Shown: piece after piece, positions 8,678 through 18,600 of the stretch | How positions within the stretch are numbered: position 1 is the stretch's first letter | How the letters are laid out: every line of letters starts with the position of its first letter | Source of the DNA: Sulfitobacter noctilucicola | GTDB lineage: Bacteria > Pseudomonadota > Alphaproteobacteria > Rhodobacterales > Rhodobacteraceae | Direction: 5' to 3' | DNA: 64,000 nucleotides | Assembly (NCBI RefSeq): GCF_000622385.1 | Contig: NZ_JASD01000008.1 | Span: 2,046,001-2,110,000, forward strand | Translations under genes and position numbers: made by a program | The notes under the pieces: model-generated | Told to the model about the DNA's origin: nothing | The model's database searches: none | What the model saw: only the letters and a program-made list of their open reading frames with translations

Positions 8678-9732
8678 GCATTTTCGAACGCTACCTTTCG
8701 ATCTGGGTCGCGCTGGCGATATTGGCAGGGCTCGCGCTGGGCAGTCTGGCACCCGGGCTCGTCGGGTTTCTGGCCGGACTTGAATATGGCTCCGTCAACT
8801 TTGTGGTCGCCATACTGATCTGGGCCATGGTCTACCCGATGATGATCGCGGTCGATTTCAAAGCGCTTTCACGCATCCACGAACGACCAAAGGGATTGAT
8901 TATCACGCTGGTGGTGAACTGGCTAATCAAACCCTTCACAATGGCAGCGCTGGGCCTCGTGTTCTTCGAATTTGTTTTTGCGCCCTTCATCGAACCCGGA
9001 ACAGCGGGCCAGTACATTGCGGGTATGATCCTGCTGGGGGCTGCGCCCTGTACGGCGATGGTTTTTGTATGGTCACAACTGACCAAAGGCGATCCGAATT
9101 ACACGCTCGCACAGGTGTCCCTGAACGATGCGATCATGGTCTTTGCCTATGCGCCGATTGTTGCATTGTTGCTCGGGGTGACAGACATCGCTGTGCCTTG
9201 GACGACACTCGTGCTCTCGGTGGTCTTATACGTTCTCATTCCACTATTGGCTGGTATGATTACGCGGTGGTGGATGACCCGTTCAGCGGAAAATGCAAAC
9301 GAGGCCGAGGCCTTGATCGGGGAATTCACAGCCAGGTTGAAGCCGTTTTCGGTGGTTGGCCTTCTTGCGACCGTGGTGCTACTTTTCGGTTTTCAGGGGG
9401 AGGTCATTCTTTCCCAACCGCTGGTCATCGTAATGATCGCAATCCCTCTGCTCATTCAGTCCTATGGTATGTTCGCGGTGGCCTATTGGGCTGCGAAAGC
9501 ATGGAAGGTCCCGCACAATGTGGCTGCACCCTGCGCAATGATCGGCACATCGAACTTCTTCGAACTGGCGGTCGCGGTGGCAATCGGGCTGTTTGGCCTG
9601 AACTCCATCGCGGCGCTGGTCACGGTGGTCGGCGTTCTGGTCGAGGTGCCCGTGATGCTATCGCTGGTCTGGTTTGCAAACCGTACCGTTCATTGGTTTC
9701 CTGTCGATGGGGGCGTAGGTCGCGGAAAATAG
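8674..9732 (+). CDS. acr3: Arsenite efflux transporter, ACR3 family
   Basis: An inner-membrane protein of 352 residues with about ten hydrophobic segments. Family motifs are visible: [12 protein letters not shown] with the conserved thiolate C126, and [13 protein letters not shown] with E298, both positions reported as essential in ACR3 antiporters. It exports arsenite driven by the proton gradient. Translation is coupled to arsR through the ATGA overlap. No arsenate reductase (arsC) or arsH follows, so arsenate reduction would have to be encoded elsewhere. Confidence 0.93.
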   Translation: MSIFERYLSIWVALAILAGLALGSLAPGLVGFLAGLEYGSVNFVVAILIWAMVYPMMIAVDFKALSRIHERPKGLIITLVVNWLIKPFTMAALGLVFFEFVFAPFIEPGTAGQYIAGMILLGAAPCTAMVFVWSQLTKGDPNYTLAQVSLNDAIMVFAYAPIVALLLGVTDIAVPWTTLVLSVVLYVLIPLLAGMITRWWMTRSAENANEAEALIGEFTARLKPFSVVGLLATVVLLFGFQGEVILSQPLVIVMIAIPLLIQSYGMFAVAYWAAKAWKVPHNVAAPCAMIGTSNFFELAVAVAIGLFGLNSIAALVTVVGVLVEVPVMLSLVWFANRTVHWFPVDGGVGRGK

Positions 9733-9736
9733 TGCG

Positions 9737-9760
9737 CCCGCATGCGCTGAGGCGTGCGGG
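9737..9760 (+). terminator. Possible hairpin terminator after acr3
   Basis: CCCGCATGC and GCGTGCGGG pair over nine positions (one G-U) around a six-base loop five bases after the acr3 stop. No U-run follows, so termination is uncertain. Confidence 0.4.
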
Positions 9761-9825
9761 GTGAATGTTGCCTCCAAGTTGGTCGCATCTACGATTTATA
9801 TTTCCAGTGTAGACAGGAAATCCGT

Positions 9826-10305
9826 TCAGGCGATCTTCATCACGATGCAGGTGGTTGATCCGGTCGCATAAAGCTTGCCATCCTCCACGCCCCTGATCTC
9901 GCCATGGGCTACTCCGGTGGACCGTCCCACATGATCGGTCTGGCCAATGCAATCGATCTCCATGCCCAGCGGGATGCCCTTAAGAATATTCACCTTATAT
10001 TCCAAGGTGGTATAAACCGATCCGCGCGGCACGCGTGTCATCACTGCACAGGCCATCGCCGAATCCAGAAGAGTGCCGTACCAACCGCCGTGGACCGTCC
10101 CCATGGGGTTCGTCACATTAAATTCCGGCGCGCCGCGAAACACGGCGCGGCCTTCGTCGATACTATGAAGTTTGTATCCCATCGTCGCCCCGATCGGAGG
10201 ACCTGGATTTGTGCCGTTCAGGATTGCCTGCATAAATTCCAGACCGGAGAGCTTGAGCGCTTCGGACTGGGAAAGAAGGTCTTCTGGTTTGGTGGCGATA
10301 GGCAA
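9826..10305 (-). CDS. PaaI-family hotdog-fold thioesterase
   Basis: A 159-residue single hotdog domain. The family signature is NPMGTVHGGWYGTLLDSAMA, where the HGG turn and the following acidic residue on the central helix mark the acyl-CoA thioesterase site of PaaI-type enzymes; VYTTLEYKVNILKGI is the typical following strand. It probably hydrolyses an acyl- or aryl-CoA, with unknown substrate. The start is a TTG codon with GAGGTG five bases upstream. It is downstream of metF on the same strand, 70 bases away, so it may share its transcript. Confidence 0.82.
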   Translation of the reverse strand: MPIATKPEDLLSQSEALKLSGLEFMQAILNGTNPGPPIGATMGYKLHSIDEGRAVFRGAPEFNVTNPMGTVHGGWYGTLLDSAMACAVMTRVPRGSVYTTLEYKVNILKGIPLGMEIDCIGQTDHVGRSTGVAHGEIRGVEDGKLYATGSTTCIVMKIA

Positions 10306-10375
10306 GGGGACACCTCTTTGTCAGGAACAGCAATCGCCCCGATGCTAGGCGCAGTGCTGTTGCCTTGCCAAGTCG

Positions 10376-11242
10376 TTACGCCACGTTGCGAACGGCAACC
10401 TGAGGTGTCACACCCAACGCGCGGCAGACATCGCGTGTCAGCTCCGCACGATTAAGGGTGTAGAAGTGCAGGTCCTCGACCCCTTCCTCGATAAGCGTGT
10501 CACACATCTCGGTGCAAAGGGCAGTGGCGAGCAGGTCATGCCGGTCATCTCTGATCGCTGCGTCGAACGCTTCATCCAGCCACGCGGGAACAGGTGTCCC
10601 GCAGCGGGTGGCGAATTTACGGGCTGATTTCCAATTCAGGATGGGCAGAATACCGGGAGTGACCTGCTTGGTGATGCCAGCCGCCGCGCAAGCGTCGCGG
10701 AAGCGCAAAAAGCTGTCCGCTTCAAAGAAGAACTGCGTGATCGCCTCATCGGCACCGGATTCAAACTTGCGCTTCAGCCATGCAACGTTCGCCGCCATAT
10801 CTGTCGCTTCAGGGTGGCTATCAGGATATGCGCCGACGCGGATATTGAATGTTCCTTTGTCTGCCAATGCCTCGATCAAGGCGCAGCTGTCCGCGAACCC
10901 TTCGGGATGAGGTGTAAACGTATCAGCTCCGTCCTGCGGATCGCCGCGAAGGGCAACGATGTCCGTGACCCCGATTTTCGCAAAATTATCAGCGACTTCG
11001 AGCGTTTCCGTTTTGCTCGCACCAACGCAGGTCAGGTGCGCGGCAACGGGTAGGCCGGACGTGCGGCGCAGCACGTGGGCCGCGTCATGCGTAAGGTCGC
11101 GGGTTGTGCCGCCAGCCCCGTATGTCACAGAGAAAAAACGCGGATTAAGCGGGGCAAGTGTATGCGCTGTGTCCCAAAGATTAAAGGCCGCATCGACGTT
11201 TCGCGGCGGGAAGACTTCGAATGAGACATTGGGCGTTGGCAT
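10376..11242 (-). CDS. metF: 5,10-Methylenetetrahydrofolate reductase
   Basis: A flavoprotein of 288 residues that reduces methylenetetrahydrofolate to methyltetrahydrofolate for methionine synthesis. The N-terminal SFEVFPPRN strand-turn, the SVTYGAGGTTRD segment (FAD/folate site glutamate and nearby residues), LRGDPQDG, and GADEAITQFFFEADSF are all MetF hallmarks. ATG 11242 has GAGG eight bases before it. It is divergent from metR, with a perfect MetR box in the 92-base gap, so activation by MetR with homocysteine is likely. Confidence 0.96.
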   Translation of the reverse strand: MPTPNVSFEVFPPRNVDAAFNLWDTAHTLAPLNPRFFSVTYGAGGTTRDLTHDAAHVLRRTSGLPVAAHLTCVGASKTETLEVADNFAKIGVTDIVALRGDPQDGADTFTPHPEGFADSCALIEALADKGTFNIRVGAYPDSHPEATDMAANVAWLKRKFESGADEAITQFFFEADSFLRFRDACAAAGITKQVTPGILPILNWKSARKFATRCGTPVPAWLDEAFDAAIRDDRHDLLATALCTEMCDTLIEEGVEDLHFYTLNRAELTRDVCRALGVTPQVAVRNVA

Positions 11243-11288
11243 TGTGGAATCCTCTATGGGTTATGCTCTTGTTTCATACTTGCTGTTG

Positions 11289-11301
11289 TGAAACAAATTC
11301 A
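11289..11301. promoter_or_regulatory. MetR box between metF and metR
   Basis: TGAA-N5-TTCA, a perfect match to the known MetR consensus, lies in the divergent metF-metR gap. It forms part of a larger symmetry, with GTTTCA at 11271-11276 paired to TGAAAC at 11289-11294, and a further TTCA-tct-TGAA just downstream. Confidence 0.8.
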
Positions 11302-11334
11302 TAACTTTCATCTTGAACATGAGGAACGCCTCAC

Positions 11335-12240
11335 ATGCATATCGAGTTCCGGCATTTGCGCACAATTCAGGCAATACACGAAGCGGGTGGTCTGGCGCGG
11401 GCAGCCGAGCAGATGAACATCACCCAATCTGCGCTGAGCCATCAGGTAAAGGGCCTCGAAGATCAGGCCGGAGTGGAGCTTTTTGTGCGTCGCTCAAAGC
11501 CGCTCAAGCTCTCTCCTGCGGGGCAAAGATTGCTCAAACTTGCGCAGCAGGTTCTGCCGCAAGTTCAGGCGCTTCAGGATGAATTCACCGGATTGCGCGC
11601 GGGCAGTACAGGCCGGATGCACATCGCGATTGAGTGTCACGCATGTTTCGAATGGCTGTTTCCTGTGCTTGAACAGTTCCGCCGCTCGTGGCCGGATGTC
11701 GACGTTGATATCCGCCCCGGTCTTGCCTTTGATGCGCTGCCTGCGCTGCTGCGCGAAGAGGTGGATCTGGTTGTGTCATCGGACCCCGAAGACCTGCCCG
11801 GCGTCGAATTTGTTGAGCTTTTTGACTACAAAGCAGTTTTCGTCGCTGCATCAACGCATCCGCTTGCTGCAAAACCTTTTGTAGAGGCTGCCGATTTCCG
11901 CAATGAGACTTTGATCACCTATCCGGTTGAACGGACACGGCTGGATGTCTTCAGCCAGCTGTTAATCCCCGCCAAGGTAGAACCTGCCAACATCCGACAG
12001 GTTGAGTTGACGGCTGTCATCCTTCTGCTCGTGGCGTCCAATCGCGGCGTTTCTGTTTTGCCGGATTGGGTGGTGCGGGAAGTGAAATACTCTTCCGACT
12101 ACGTGACACGCCCCCTGACAGAGAACGGGATCACCCGTAGGCTTTATGCCGCTGTTCGGACCGATGATTTGGGTAAACCGTTTATGGACCAGCTCTTGCA
12201 ACTTGCAGGTGTTGAGGCCCGTAAACTGCAGACGATGTGA
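11335..12240 (+). CDS. metR: LysR-type regulator MetR
   Basis: A 301-residue LysR protein: N-terminal helix-turn-helix (residues 5-62, ITQSALSHQVKGLEDQ) and a periplasmic-binding-like effector domain. Along its length it follows E. coli MetR as I remember it: FVRRSKPLKLSPAGQ, MHIAIECHACFEWLFPVLE, ELFDYKAVFVAASTHPLA, TLITYPVERTRLDVF. The last region corresponds to the homocysteine-responsive part. Divergence from metF and the box in the gap confirm the assignment. It probably activates metF and represses itself. Start ATG 11335 has GAGGAA eight bases upstream. Confidence 0.93.
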   Translation: MHIEFRHLRTIQAIHEAGGLARAAEQMNITQSALSHQVKGLEDQAGVELFVRRSKPLKLSPAGQRLLKLAQQVLPQVQALQDEFTGLRAGSTGRMHIAIECHACFEWLFPVLEQFRRSWPDVDVDIRPGLAFDALPALLREEVDLVVSSDPEDLPGVEFVELFDYKAVFVAASTHPLAAKPFVEAADFRNETLITYPVERTRLDVFSQLLIPAKVEPANIRQVELTAVILLLVASNRGVSVLPDWVVREVKYSSDYVTRPLTENGITRRLYAAVRTDDLGKPFMDQLLQLAGVEARKLQTM

Positions 12241-12357
12241 TCGACAGCCAGACAGCATCTGAAGCCGAGCGCAGCTGCACCCGATCTGAGTTTAAGCGCA
12301 ACCGACGCCACGAAAGCGCCGGTTACGCACGGGCCGCGTCAATGCAGCCTTTCGTAA

Positions 12358-12375
12358 GGCGGGGGTGACCCCGCC
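12358..12375. terminator. Hairpin between convergent metR and MDR reductase
   Basis: GGCGGGG and CCCCGCC form a perfect 7-bp stem with a four-base loop in the gap between two convergent genes. The + side is followed by ATATATT, a weak U-tract; a role as terminator for metR is likely. Confidence 0.5.
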
Positions 12376-12383
12376 ATATATTG

Positions 12384-13424
12384 TCAGACGACTTTCACAA
12401 TCGCTTTGCCGGTGTTGCCGCCGGTCAGCAGGTCCATGAATGCTTGTGGCGCGTTCTCCAGACCCTCGGTGATGTCTTCCTGAACGGCAATCTCGCCGCT
12501 GGCAACTTTGGGTGCTACCTCATTGATAAACTCAGGAAAGCGGTCCCAATGGTTCGAGATGATGAAACCGTTGACGGAAAGGAAGTTGACCAGAATGGTG
12601 CGCCAGAGCTTTGGCGCAGTCAAACCGGCACCGCCTGCGTTTTCGCCAAGACCACCAGCGTTATACCATGCGATCATGCCACAGATCGGGATACGGCCGA
12701 ACGGACGCATGAGCGGGATCACCGCTTCCAGCACCTTGCCGCCCACGTTTTCGAAGTAGATATCGATGCCCTTGGGGCATTCGGCCTTCAGCGCTTCGCG
12801 TAGGGATTTCGCATCATCGTAGGCGCGGTGGTCAAGGCAGGCATCAAAGCCGAAATGCTCCACTGCTGTTTTGCATTTGTCCGCGCCACCGGCCACGCCT
12901 ACAACGCGCAATCCCAGTGACTTTGCCAGCTGACCAACCATAGAGCCGACGGGCCCCGTTGCCGCAGCTACGACAAGCGTTTCGCCCGCTTTAGGTTTTC
13001 CGTAAGCCATCAACCCGTGCCAGCCGGTCAGACCGGGCATACCCAGAACGCCCAATGACGTGGTGATTGGTGCCTGTTCAGGATCAAGCTTGCGGCACAT
13101 CTTGGCATCGGCAACCGCATGGGTGGCCCAGCCGAAAGGTCCAAAGACCATGTCGCCTTCTTTCAGATTTGGAGCGTTCGAAGCGATAACCTTGCCCGCG
13201 CTGCCGCCTTCCATCTTGCCTCCAATCGGAACCGGGGCTGCATAAGATTTCGCGTCATCCATTCGGCCCCGCATATAGGGGTCAAGGGACATGTAATGCA
13301 CTTCGACCAAGACTTCGCCGTCGCCCGGCGTCGGCATGTCCGCGCTCTCAAGCCGGAAGTTGTCGTGGCTCGGCGCGCCATCAGGGCGGCTGGCGAGAAC
13401 GATCTGCTGCATTTGGGTGCTCAT
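12384..13424 (-). CDS. NADP-dependent MDR-family oxidoreductase (zinc-independent, alkenal/LTB4-reductase type)
   Basis: A 346-residue medium-chain reductase. The GroES-like part (DNFRLESADMPTPGDGEVLVEV, SLDPYMRGRM) and the Rossmann part (VAAATGPVGSMVGQLAKSLG) match the leukotriene-B4-dehydrogenase / CurA-like branch, which lacks catalytic zinc and reduces alpha,beta-unsaturated carbonyls with NADPH. DIYFENVGGKVLEAVIPLM is typical of this branch. The ORF stays open to 13589, but ATG 13424 has GGAGA seven bases upstream and starts at the normal N-terminus (MSTQMQQIVLASRP). The physiological substrate is unknown; detoxifying reactive enals and enones is the usual role. Confidence 0.88.
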   Translation of the reverse strand: MSTQMQQIVLASRPDGAPSHDNFRLESADMPTPGDGEVLVEVHYMSLDPYMRGRMDDAKSYAAPVPIGGKMEGGSAGKVIASNAPNLKEGDMVFGPFGWATHAVADAKMCRKLDPEQAPITTSLGVLGMPGLTGWHGLMAYGKPKAGETLVVAAATGPVGSMVGQLAKSLGLRVVGVAGGADKCKTAVEHFGFDACLDHRAYDDAKSLREALKAECPKGIDIYFENVGGKVLEAVIPLMRPFGRIPICGMIAWYNAGGLGENAGGAGLTAPKLWRTILVNFLSVNGFIISNHWDRFPEFINEVAPKVASGEIAVQEDITEGLENAPQAFMDLLTGGNTGKAIVKVV

Positions 13425-13644
13425 GGGACTTCTCCGCTTTGGTTGATTGAACTGGCCGTCATCGTGACCTTTGAGAGGCGGATGACAAGCAGGACGCTGC
13501 GTGACGGCGCCAAAAGGCGAAGTCTTGCGCTTATTCACGAGAATTTCGGGCCCTGAATCGTACCGCGGGGGGCTCCCCACCCTTGGCAATTGGTGCCATC
13601 GGGCCTAAAGGGTGCATCTGATCGCGGCAAAAAGGCGTCCCAAA

Positions 13645-14430
13645 ATGGTTGGCAGTGCAAATCTGAATATTATGATCAAAGCGGCCCGCAAGGCCGGACG
13701 GGCTTTGACCAAAGACTTTCGCGAGGTCGAGAACCTTCAGGTATCGGTCAAGGGTGCGGGCGACTTCGTGTCAAAAGCCGACATCGGTGCAGAGCAAATC
13801 ATCAAAAGCGAGCTGATGAACGCCCGTCCCACTTACGGCTGGTTGGCCGAAGAGGGAGGCGAGGAAGAAGGGGCGGACCCTACGCGCCGCTGGATCGTGG
13901 ATCCGCTCGATGGGACGACGAATTTCTTGCACGGTTTGCCGCACTGGGCCGTCTCTATCGCACTTGAGCATAAAGGCCAGATCGTTGCGGGCGTGGTTTT
14001 CGACCCCTCCAAGGACGAGATGTTCTTTGCCGAAAAGGGTGCGGGTGCCTGGATGAACGAGACGCGTATACGCGTTTCGGGCCGCCACAGAATGATCGAG
14101 AGTATTTTCTCCACCGGTCTGCCTTTCGGCGGTCGTTCCGATCTGCCGCATACTTTGCAAGAGCTGGCTCGCGTGATGCCGGTATGCGCGGGTGTACGCC
14201 GCTGGGGCGCTGCCTCTCTTGATTTGGCGTATGTAGCTGCGGGCCGCTACGATGGCTTTTGGGAGCGCCGTTTGCAGCCTTGGGATCTGGCGGCCGGACT
14301 GGTCATCGTGCGTGAGGCGGGTGGTTTGGTCGAACCGCTGGAACAAGGGCGCGATATCGTAGCCGACGGTCAGATCATTTGCTCGAACGAGCCGATCTTT
14401 ACAGGGTTTGCGAAAGCCGTGCGCGGCTAG
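13645..14430 (+). CDS. suhB: Inositol monophosphatase family protein (SuhB-like)
   Basis: A Mg2+-dependent, lithium-sensitive-type phosphatase of 261 residues. The metal sites are visible: GWLAEEGGEEEG (acidic motif), WIVDPLDGTTNFLHG (DPLDGT) and QPWDLAAG near the C-terminus. It may act as inositol-1-phosphatase or in the RNA-related role known for SuhB. The ORF opens at 13612, but ATG 13645 (MVGSANLN) has AAAGG at good spacing and is the usual family N-terminus. Its stop overlaps by four bases, tail to tail, the stop of the convergent GFA gene. Confidence 0.9.
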   Translation: MVGSANLNIMIKAARKAGRALTKDFREVENLQVSVKGAGDFVSKADIGAEQIIKSELMNARPTYGWLAEEGGEEEGADPTRRWIVDPLDGTTNFLHGLPHWAVSIALEHKGQIVAGVVFDPSKDEMFFAEKGAGAWMNETRIRVSGRHRMIESIFSTGLPFGGRSDLPHTLQELARVMPVCAGVRRWGAASLDLAYVAAGRYDGFWERRLQPWDLAAGLVIVREAGGLVEPLEQGRDIVADGQIICSNEPIFTGFAKAVRG

Positions 14431-14807
14431 GACGATCTGTCTGACGGGTGATTGCGCCCGTCACTCCAGCGGATTGGATCGAAATCCCAAGGATCGACGC
14501 CTTCAATACAGCCCAGGTTGATCCCGCATTGTGTGGGGTCCGCACGGCGTTTGTGATGTGTATAGATGCCGCAAGTTTTGCAAAAGTAGTGCTTGGCCGT
14601 CCCCGTACCCCATGTGTAAAGCGACAGATTATCTGCGCCTTTGGTAACAACCACAGAAGCTGCCGTCGCTGTGACGGATGCCGCTTGCCTGCGTGCACAG
14701 AATGAGCAGTTACAGCGTCCCACATCGGAAAGCCCAAAGGGCAAGGTGGCAGTCAGGTTAACCGCGCCGCAATGACAGGACGCTTTGATGTCTGTGGGGG
14801 TGCTCAT
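14427..14807 (-). CDS. GFA (CENP-V/glutathione-dependent formaldehyde-activating) domain protein
   Basis: A 126-residue zinc protein. It has the full cysteine set of the GFA fold: CHC (11, 13), CNCSFC (32, 34, 37) and CKTC (76, 79), with the WGTGTAKHYFCKTCG block typical of the family. Members bind two zinc ions; the glutathione/formaldehyde role is proven for only a few, so the function stays open. Its ATG overlaps the stop of the rhomboid gene in an ATGA, so the two are translationally coupled. Confidence 0.88.
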   Translation of the reverse strand: MSTPTDIKASCHCGAVNLTATLPFGLSDVGRCNCSFCARRQAASVTATAASVVVTKGADNLSLYTWGTGTAKHYFCKTCGIYTHHKRRADPTQCGINLGCIEGVDPWDFDPIRWSDGRNHPSDRSS

Positions 14808-15550
14808 CTGCGTTTGACCTTTGGGATGCGGCTGCTGTTGATGCGCGGATATTTGGTCTCAGGATGCGGTGGATGGCCATCCGTACGCTGCCAGAACGTA
14901 ACGCCGCCGCGTTTGAGCCAAAAAGGCAAAGCGCCGATCAATCCCGCAACAAAGCCACCCGCATGTGCCCAGAAAGCGGTGCCGCCCGCAGTTGGATCGG
15001 AGCCCAGACCGCCCAGAAATTGCATGCCGAACCAGAGCATCAGCATGATCCACGCAGGGATCGGGAAAATACGGAAAAACACGATAAAGATAATCAGAAT
15101 ATCTACCTTGGCCTTTGGGAAGAGCAAAAGGTAGGCCCCCATGACCCCCGCAATGGCACCCGATGCGCCGACCATCGGAATACGCGAGCTTGGGTCTATC
15201 GCGACTTGGGTAAGGCCTGCTGCCGCTCCGGTTGCGAGGTAGAACAACAAATACTTGAAGTGCCCCATCTCTTCTTCAACGTTGTCTCCGAAGATCCACA
15301 AGAACAGCATGTTGCCGGCCAGATGCATCCATCCGCCGTGCAGGAACATTGATGTGAATAATCCCTCGAACCCGTATCCTTCACCGATGCGGGCAGGGAC
15401 CAAAGCGTAGCTATTGTAAAATTCATAGAGGGCCCGATCGTCTGACAGGATCGGCACATAGCTGAGGAAGATGCCAATGTTCAGCGCCATCAGCACGTAG
15501 GTGACATAGGCCACGCGGCCAGACGGGTTGTGATCGCGAATAGGAAACAT
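14804..15550 (-). CDS. Rhomboid-family intramembrane serine protease
   Basis: A 248-residue inner-membrane protein with about six hydrophobic segments. The L1-loop HGGWMHLAGNMLFLWIFG, the catalytic serine in GASGAIAGVMG (S130) and the catalytic histidine in HAGGF (H196) form the Ser-His dyad. It probably cleaves membrane-anchored substrates inside the bilayer. The open frame extends to 15679, but MFPIRDHNPSGR at 15550 is the natural N-terminus as I know this family; its ribosome site is weak. First gene of a two-gene unit with the GFA protein. Confidence 0.9.
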   Translation of the reverse strand: MFPIRDHNPSGRVAYVTYVLMALNIGIFLSYVPILSDDRALYEFYNSYALVPARIGEGYGFEGLFTSMFLHGGWMHLAGNMLFLWIFGDNVEEEMGHFKYLLFYLATGAAAGLTQVAIDPSSRIPMVGASGAIAGVMGAYLLLFPKAKVDILIIFIVFFRIFPIPAWIMLMLWFGMQFLGGLGSDPTAGGTAFWAHAGGFVAGLIGALPFWLKRGGVTFWQRTDGHPPHPETKYPRINSSRIPKVKRR

Positions 15551-15626
15551 CAGATCACGCTGGTCGATTGCGCAGGCAGGGTCAAGAGCCCCGCCTGCGG
15601 TCATTGTGTCATTGTCTGCAAATAGC

Positions 15627-18600
15627 TTAGCTGGCGGCACCCAGCAAAGCCGCGTTGCCACCGGACGCAGTCGTATCAACGCAGACGTGACGCTCTGCGC
15701 GAACGCGGGCAGGATCGGGCAAACCGGGGATCATAGGCAGGATCGGTCCTTGCCGCTTTGCAAGCGCCTGTTCGATCTGCGTCCCCGTTTGTGCATCGCC
15801 CCACCACAGCACACCGCCGTACGCGGGACCGGACGTGAGGTCCGCAGGATCAATCTGGCCTGTTGCCTTGATCGCGATGCCGCCCAATGCCTCGACCGCG
15901 CGCGCCTGTGCCGCCACAGCGTCGGACCCTGGACCCATGCACAAAAGCGGATCGCGGGGCAGGGTGCTCAAACGGTTTGATTCGCCGGTTGGGCCAGGCA
16001 TTGATAGTGTCTCGATCGGTTTGGCGGGCGTATGCGCCGGAAGTGACGGGAGTGTGTCCTGCTTTCCGCTCCATGCGTCTGACGCTGTCTGGCGGTCAGG
16101 TGTTGCAAAGCGCGGCAGATAGTTCGGGCCGCCCGCCTTGGGCCCGGTGCCTGACAACCCTTCACCGCCAAAAGGTTGAGAGCCGACGATCGCGCCGATC
16201 TGGTTGCGGTTGACGTAGATGTTGCCTGCTTCAATCCGTTCGGACACATATTGCACACGGTCGTCGATACGTGTGTGCAGACCGAAGGTCAGCCCGTAGC
16301 CCGTCGCATTGATCGCGTCGATCACATCATCCAGCTCGTGTGATTTGTAGGTTGCAAGGTGCAGTACCGGTCCGAAAATTTCACGCTGCATTTCGGAAAT
16401 ACCGTTCACACGCAGGATCGCAGGGGCAACGTAGGTGCCATGTTTGGGCGGCGTCATCTCGGCGATGATCCGGCCTTCAGCGCGAGCGGTGTCGATATGA
16501 TCCTGGATGGATTTACGGGCCGCCTCGTCAATGACGGGACCAACATCTGTACTCAACTCCCATGGCATGCCGATATTCAATGCTTCCATCGCACCGATCA
16601 GCATTTTCGTCAGATCGTCGGCAATGTCTTCCTGCACGTAAAGGCAACGCAGCGCAGAGCACCGCTGGCCAGCGGACTGGAAGGCGGATTCAACGATAGC
16701 CTGCACAGCTTGTTCGGGCAGAGCTGTGGAATCGACAATCATCGCGTTCAGACCGCCGGTTTCGGCAATCAGCGGTGTGCCGGGTGCGCAATGCTCGGCC
16801 AAATTGGCGCGGATGCGCATGGCTGTGGCGGTAGAGCCGGTAAAGGCGACACCGTTCACGCGTGGGTCGCCGGTCAGCGCCGCACCGATGTCTCCGCCGC
16901 CGGGCAACAGTTGCAGAGCAGTGCGCGGAACGCCTGCCTTGTGCAGCAGTTTTACCGTGACATAAGCCACTAGCGGCGTCTGCTCTGCCGGTTTGGCAAG
17001 AACCGCGTTGCCTGCCGCCAATGCGGCAGAGATTTGCCCCGAGAAGATCGCCATCGGGAAATTCCATGGGGATATACAGGTAAAGATCCCCGCAGGAGGC
17101 TCACCAGTGGCTTGCCCCGCGTAATAGCGCAGGAAATCAACGCCTTCGCGCAACTCAGCGACACAATCGGGCATGCCTTTTCCAGCCTCACGGGCGAGCA
17201 GGGCAAAGATTTCGCCAAAGTTTTCTTCGATCAGGTCGGCCGCATCGAGCAGCACCTTGCGGCGCTCTGCCAATGGCGCAAGCCAAGGCTCTGCATTCTC
17301 AAACGCGGTGGCGACGTCTTCAAGTGACGCATTACGCACAGTGCCGGGGGAGGCTGAATGATCGGCAGGGTTGATTACGTCAACAGCCGCTTCGGGCATG
17401 GCCTTGCCCGCCAAAAGAGGTTCGGCTTGCCATCTCGTGTCTGCAAAGACACCGCGGGCTTTTTCGATCTCGTCCAGTGTTTGCGTGTGAGCCAGATCAA
17501 AGCCGCGCGCGTTTGCACGCACTGGGGCAAAGACTTCGGGGCCCTTGGCAATCGCAAGATTGGTCTGGCCCAACTGCTCGAAAGGATCAGCGGCAACAAC
17601 TTCCGGCGGCACATCTTCGTCAACAATCTGGTTCACAAAGCTGGAGTTTGCCCCGTTCTCAAGCAGGCGTCGTACGAGATAGGCGAGCAGATCCTTGTGT
17701 GCACCAACCGGCGCATAGATGCGGCAGCGTGTCCCGTGATCTTTCATCACCAGTGTGTGCAGGGTCTCGCCCATGCCGTGCAGGCGCTGGAACTCAAACG
17801 CTTCTTTATCTTGCGCCATGTGTAAGACAGCAGCAACCGTGTGGGCGTTGTGTGTGGCGAACTGCGGATAGATGCGGTCGGTCATACCCAGCAGTTTGCG
17901 TGCGTTGGATATATAGCTGACGTCGGTCGCCGCTTTCTGAGTGAAGACAGGAAAGCCGTCGACACCTTCGACCTGAGCGCGCTTGATCTCTGTGTCCCAA
18001 TAGGCCCCTTTAACCAACCGCACCATAATCCGGCGATCGTGGCGCTGGGCCATCTCGTATAGTGCGTCGATCACTGTGCTGGCACGCGGACCAAAGGCCT
18101 GCACCACAATTCCGAACCCGTCCCACCCCTTAAGCGCAGGTTCGGCCATCACGCGGTCAATCACCTCAAGCGACAGGGCAAGACGGTCGGCCTCTTCCGC
18201 GTCGACGTTCAAGCCCATACCGGCAGATTTGGCCAACAGGCACAAAGCGCGCAGGCGCGGGACCAGATCGGTCATTACGGCTTGTTCTTGCGCCACTTCA
18301 TAACGCGGGTGCAGGGCGGAGAGCTTGACAGAAATACCGGGGTTTTTACGCGTGTCGCTGTCGGTGCAGGCCGTCGCAATTGCAGAAATCGCACGGGAGT
18401 AGCTAAGGTGATACCTTTTGGCATCGGCCTCGGTCCGCGCCGCTTCGCCCAGCATGTCATAGCTGTAGGTAAAGCCCTTCTTCTCCATTCCCGCAGCGCG
18501 GGACATGGCAGCATTAATGTCTTCGCCAAGTACGAACTGACGTCCCATTTCCTTCATCGCTCGCGAAACAGCTGTGCGGATCACCGGTTCACCCAAGCGC

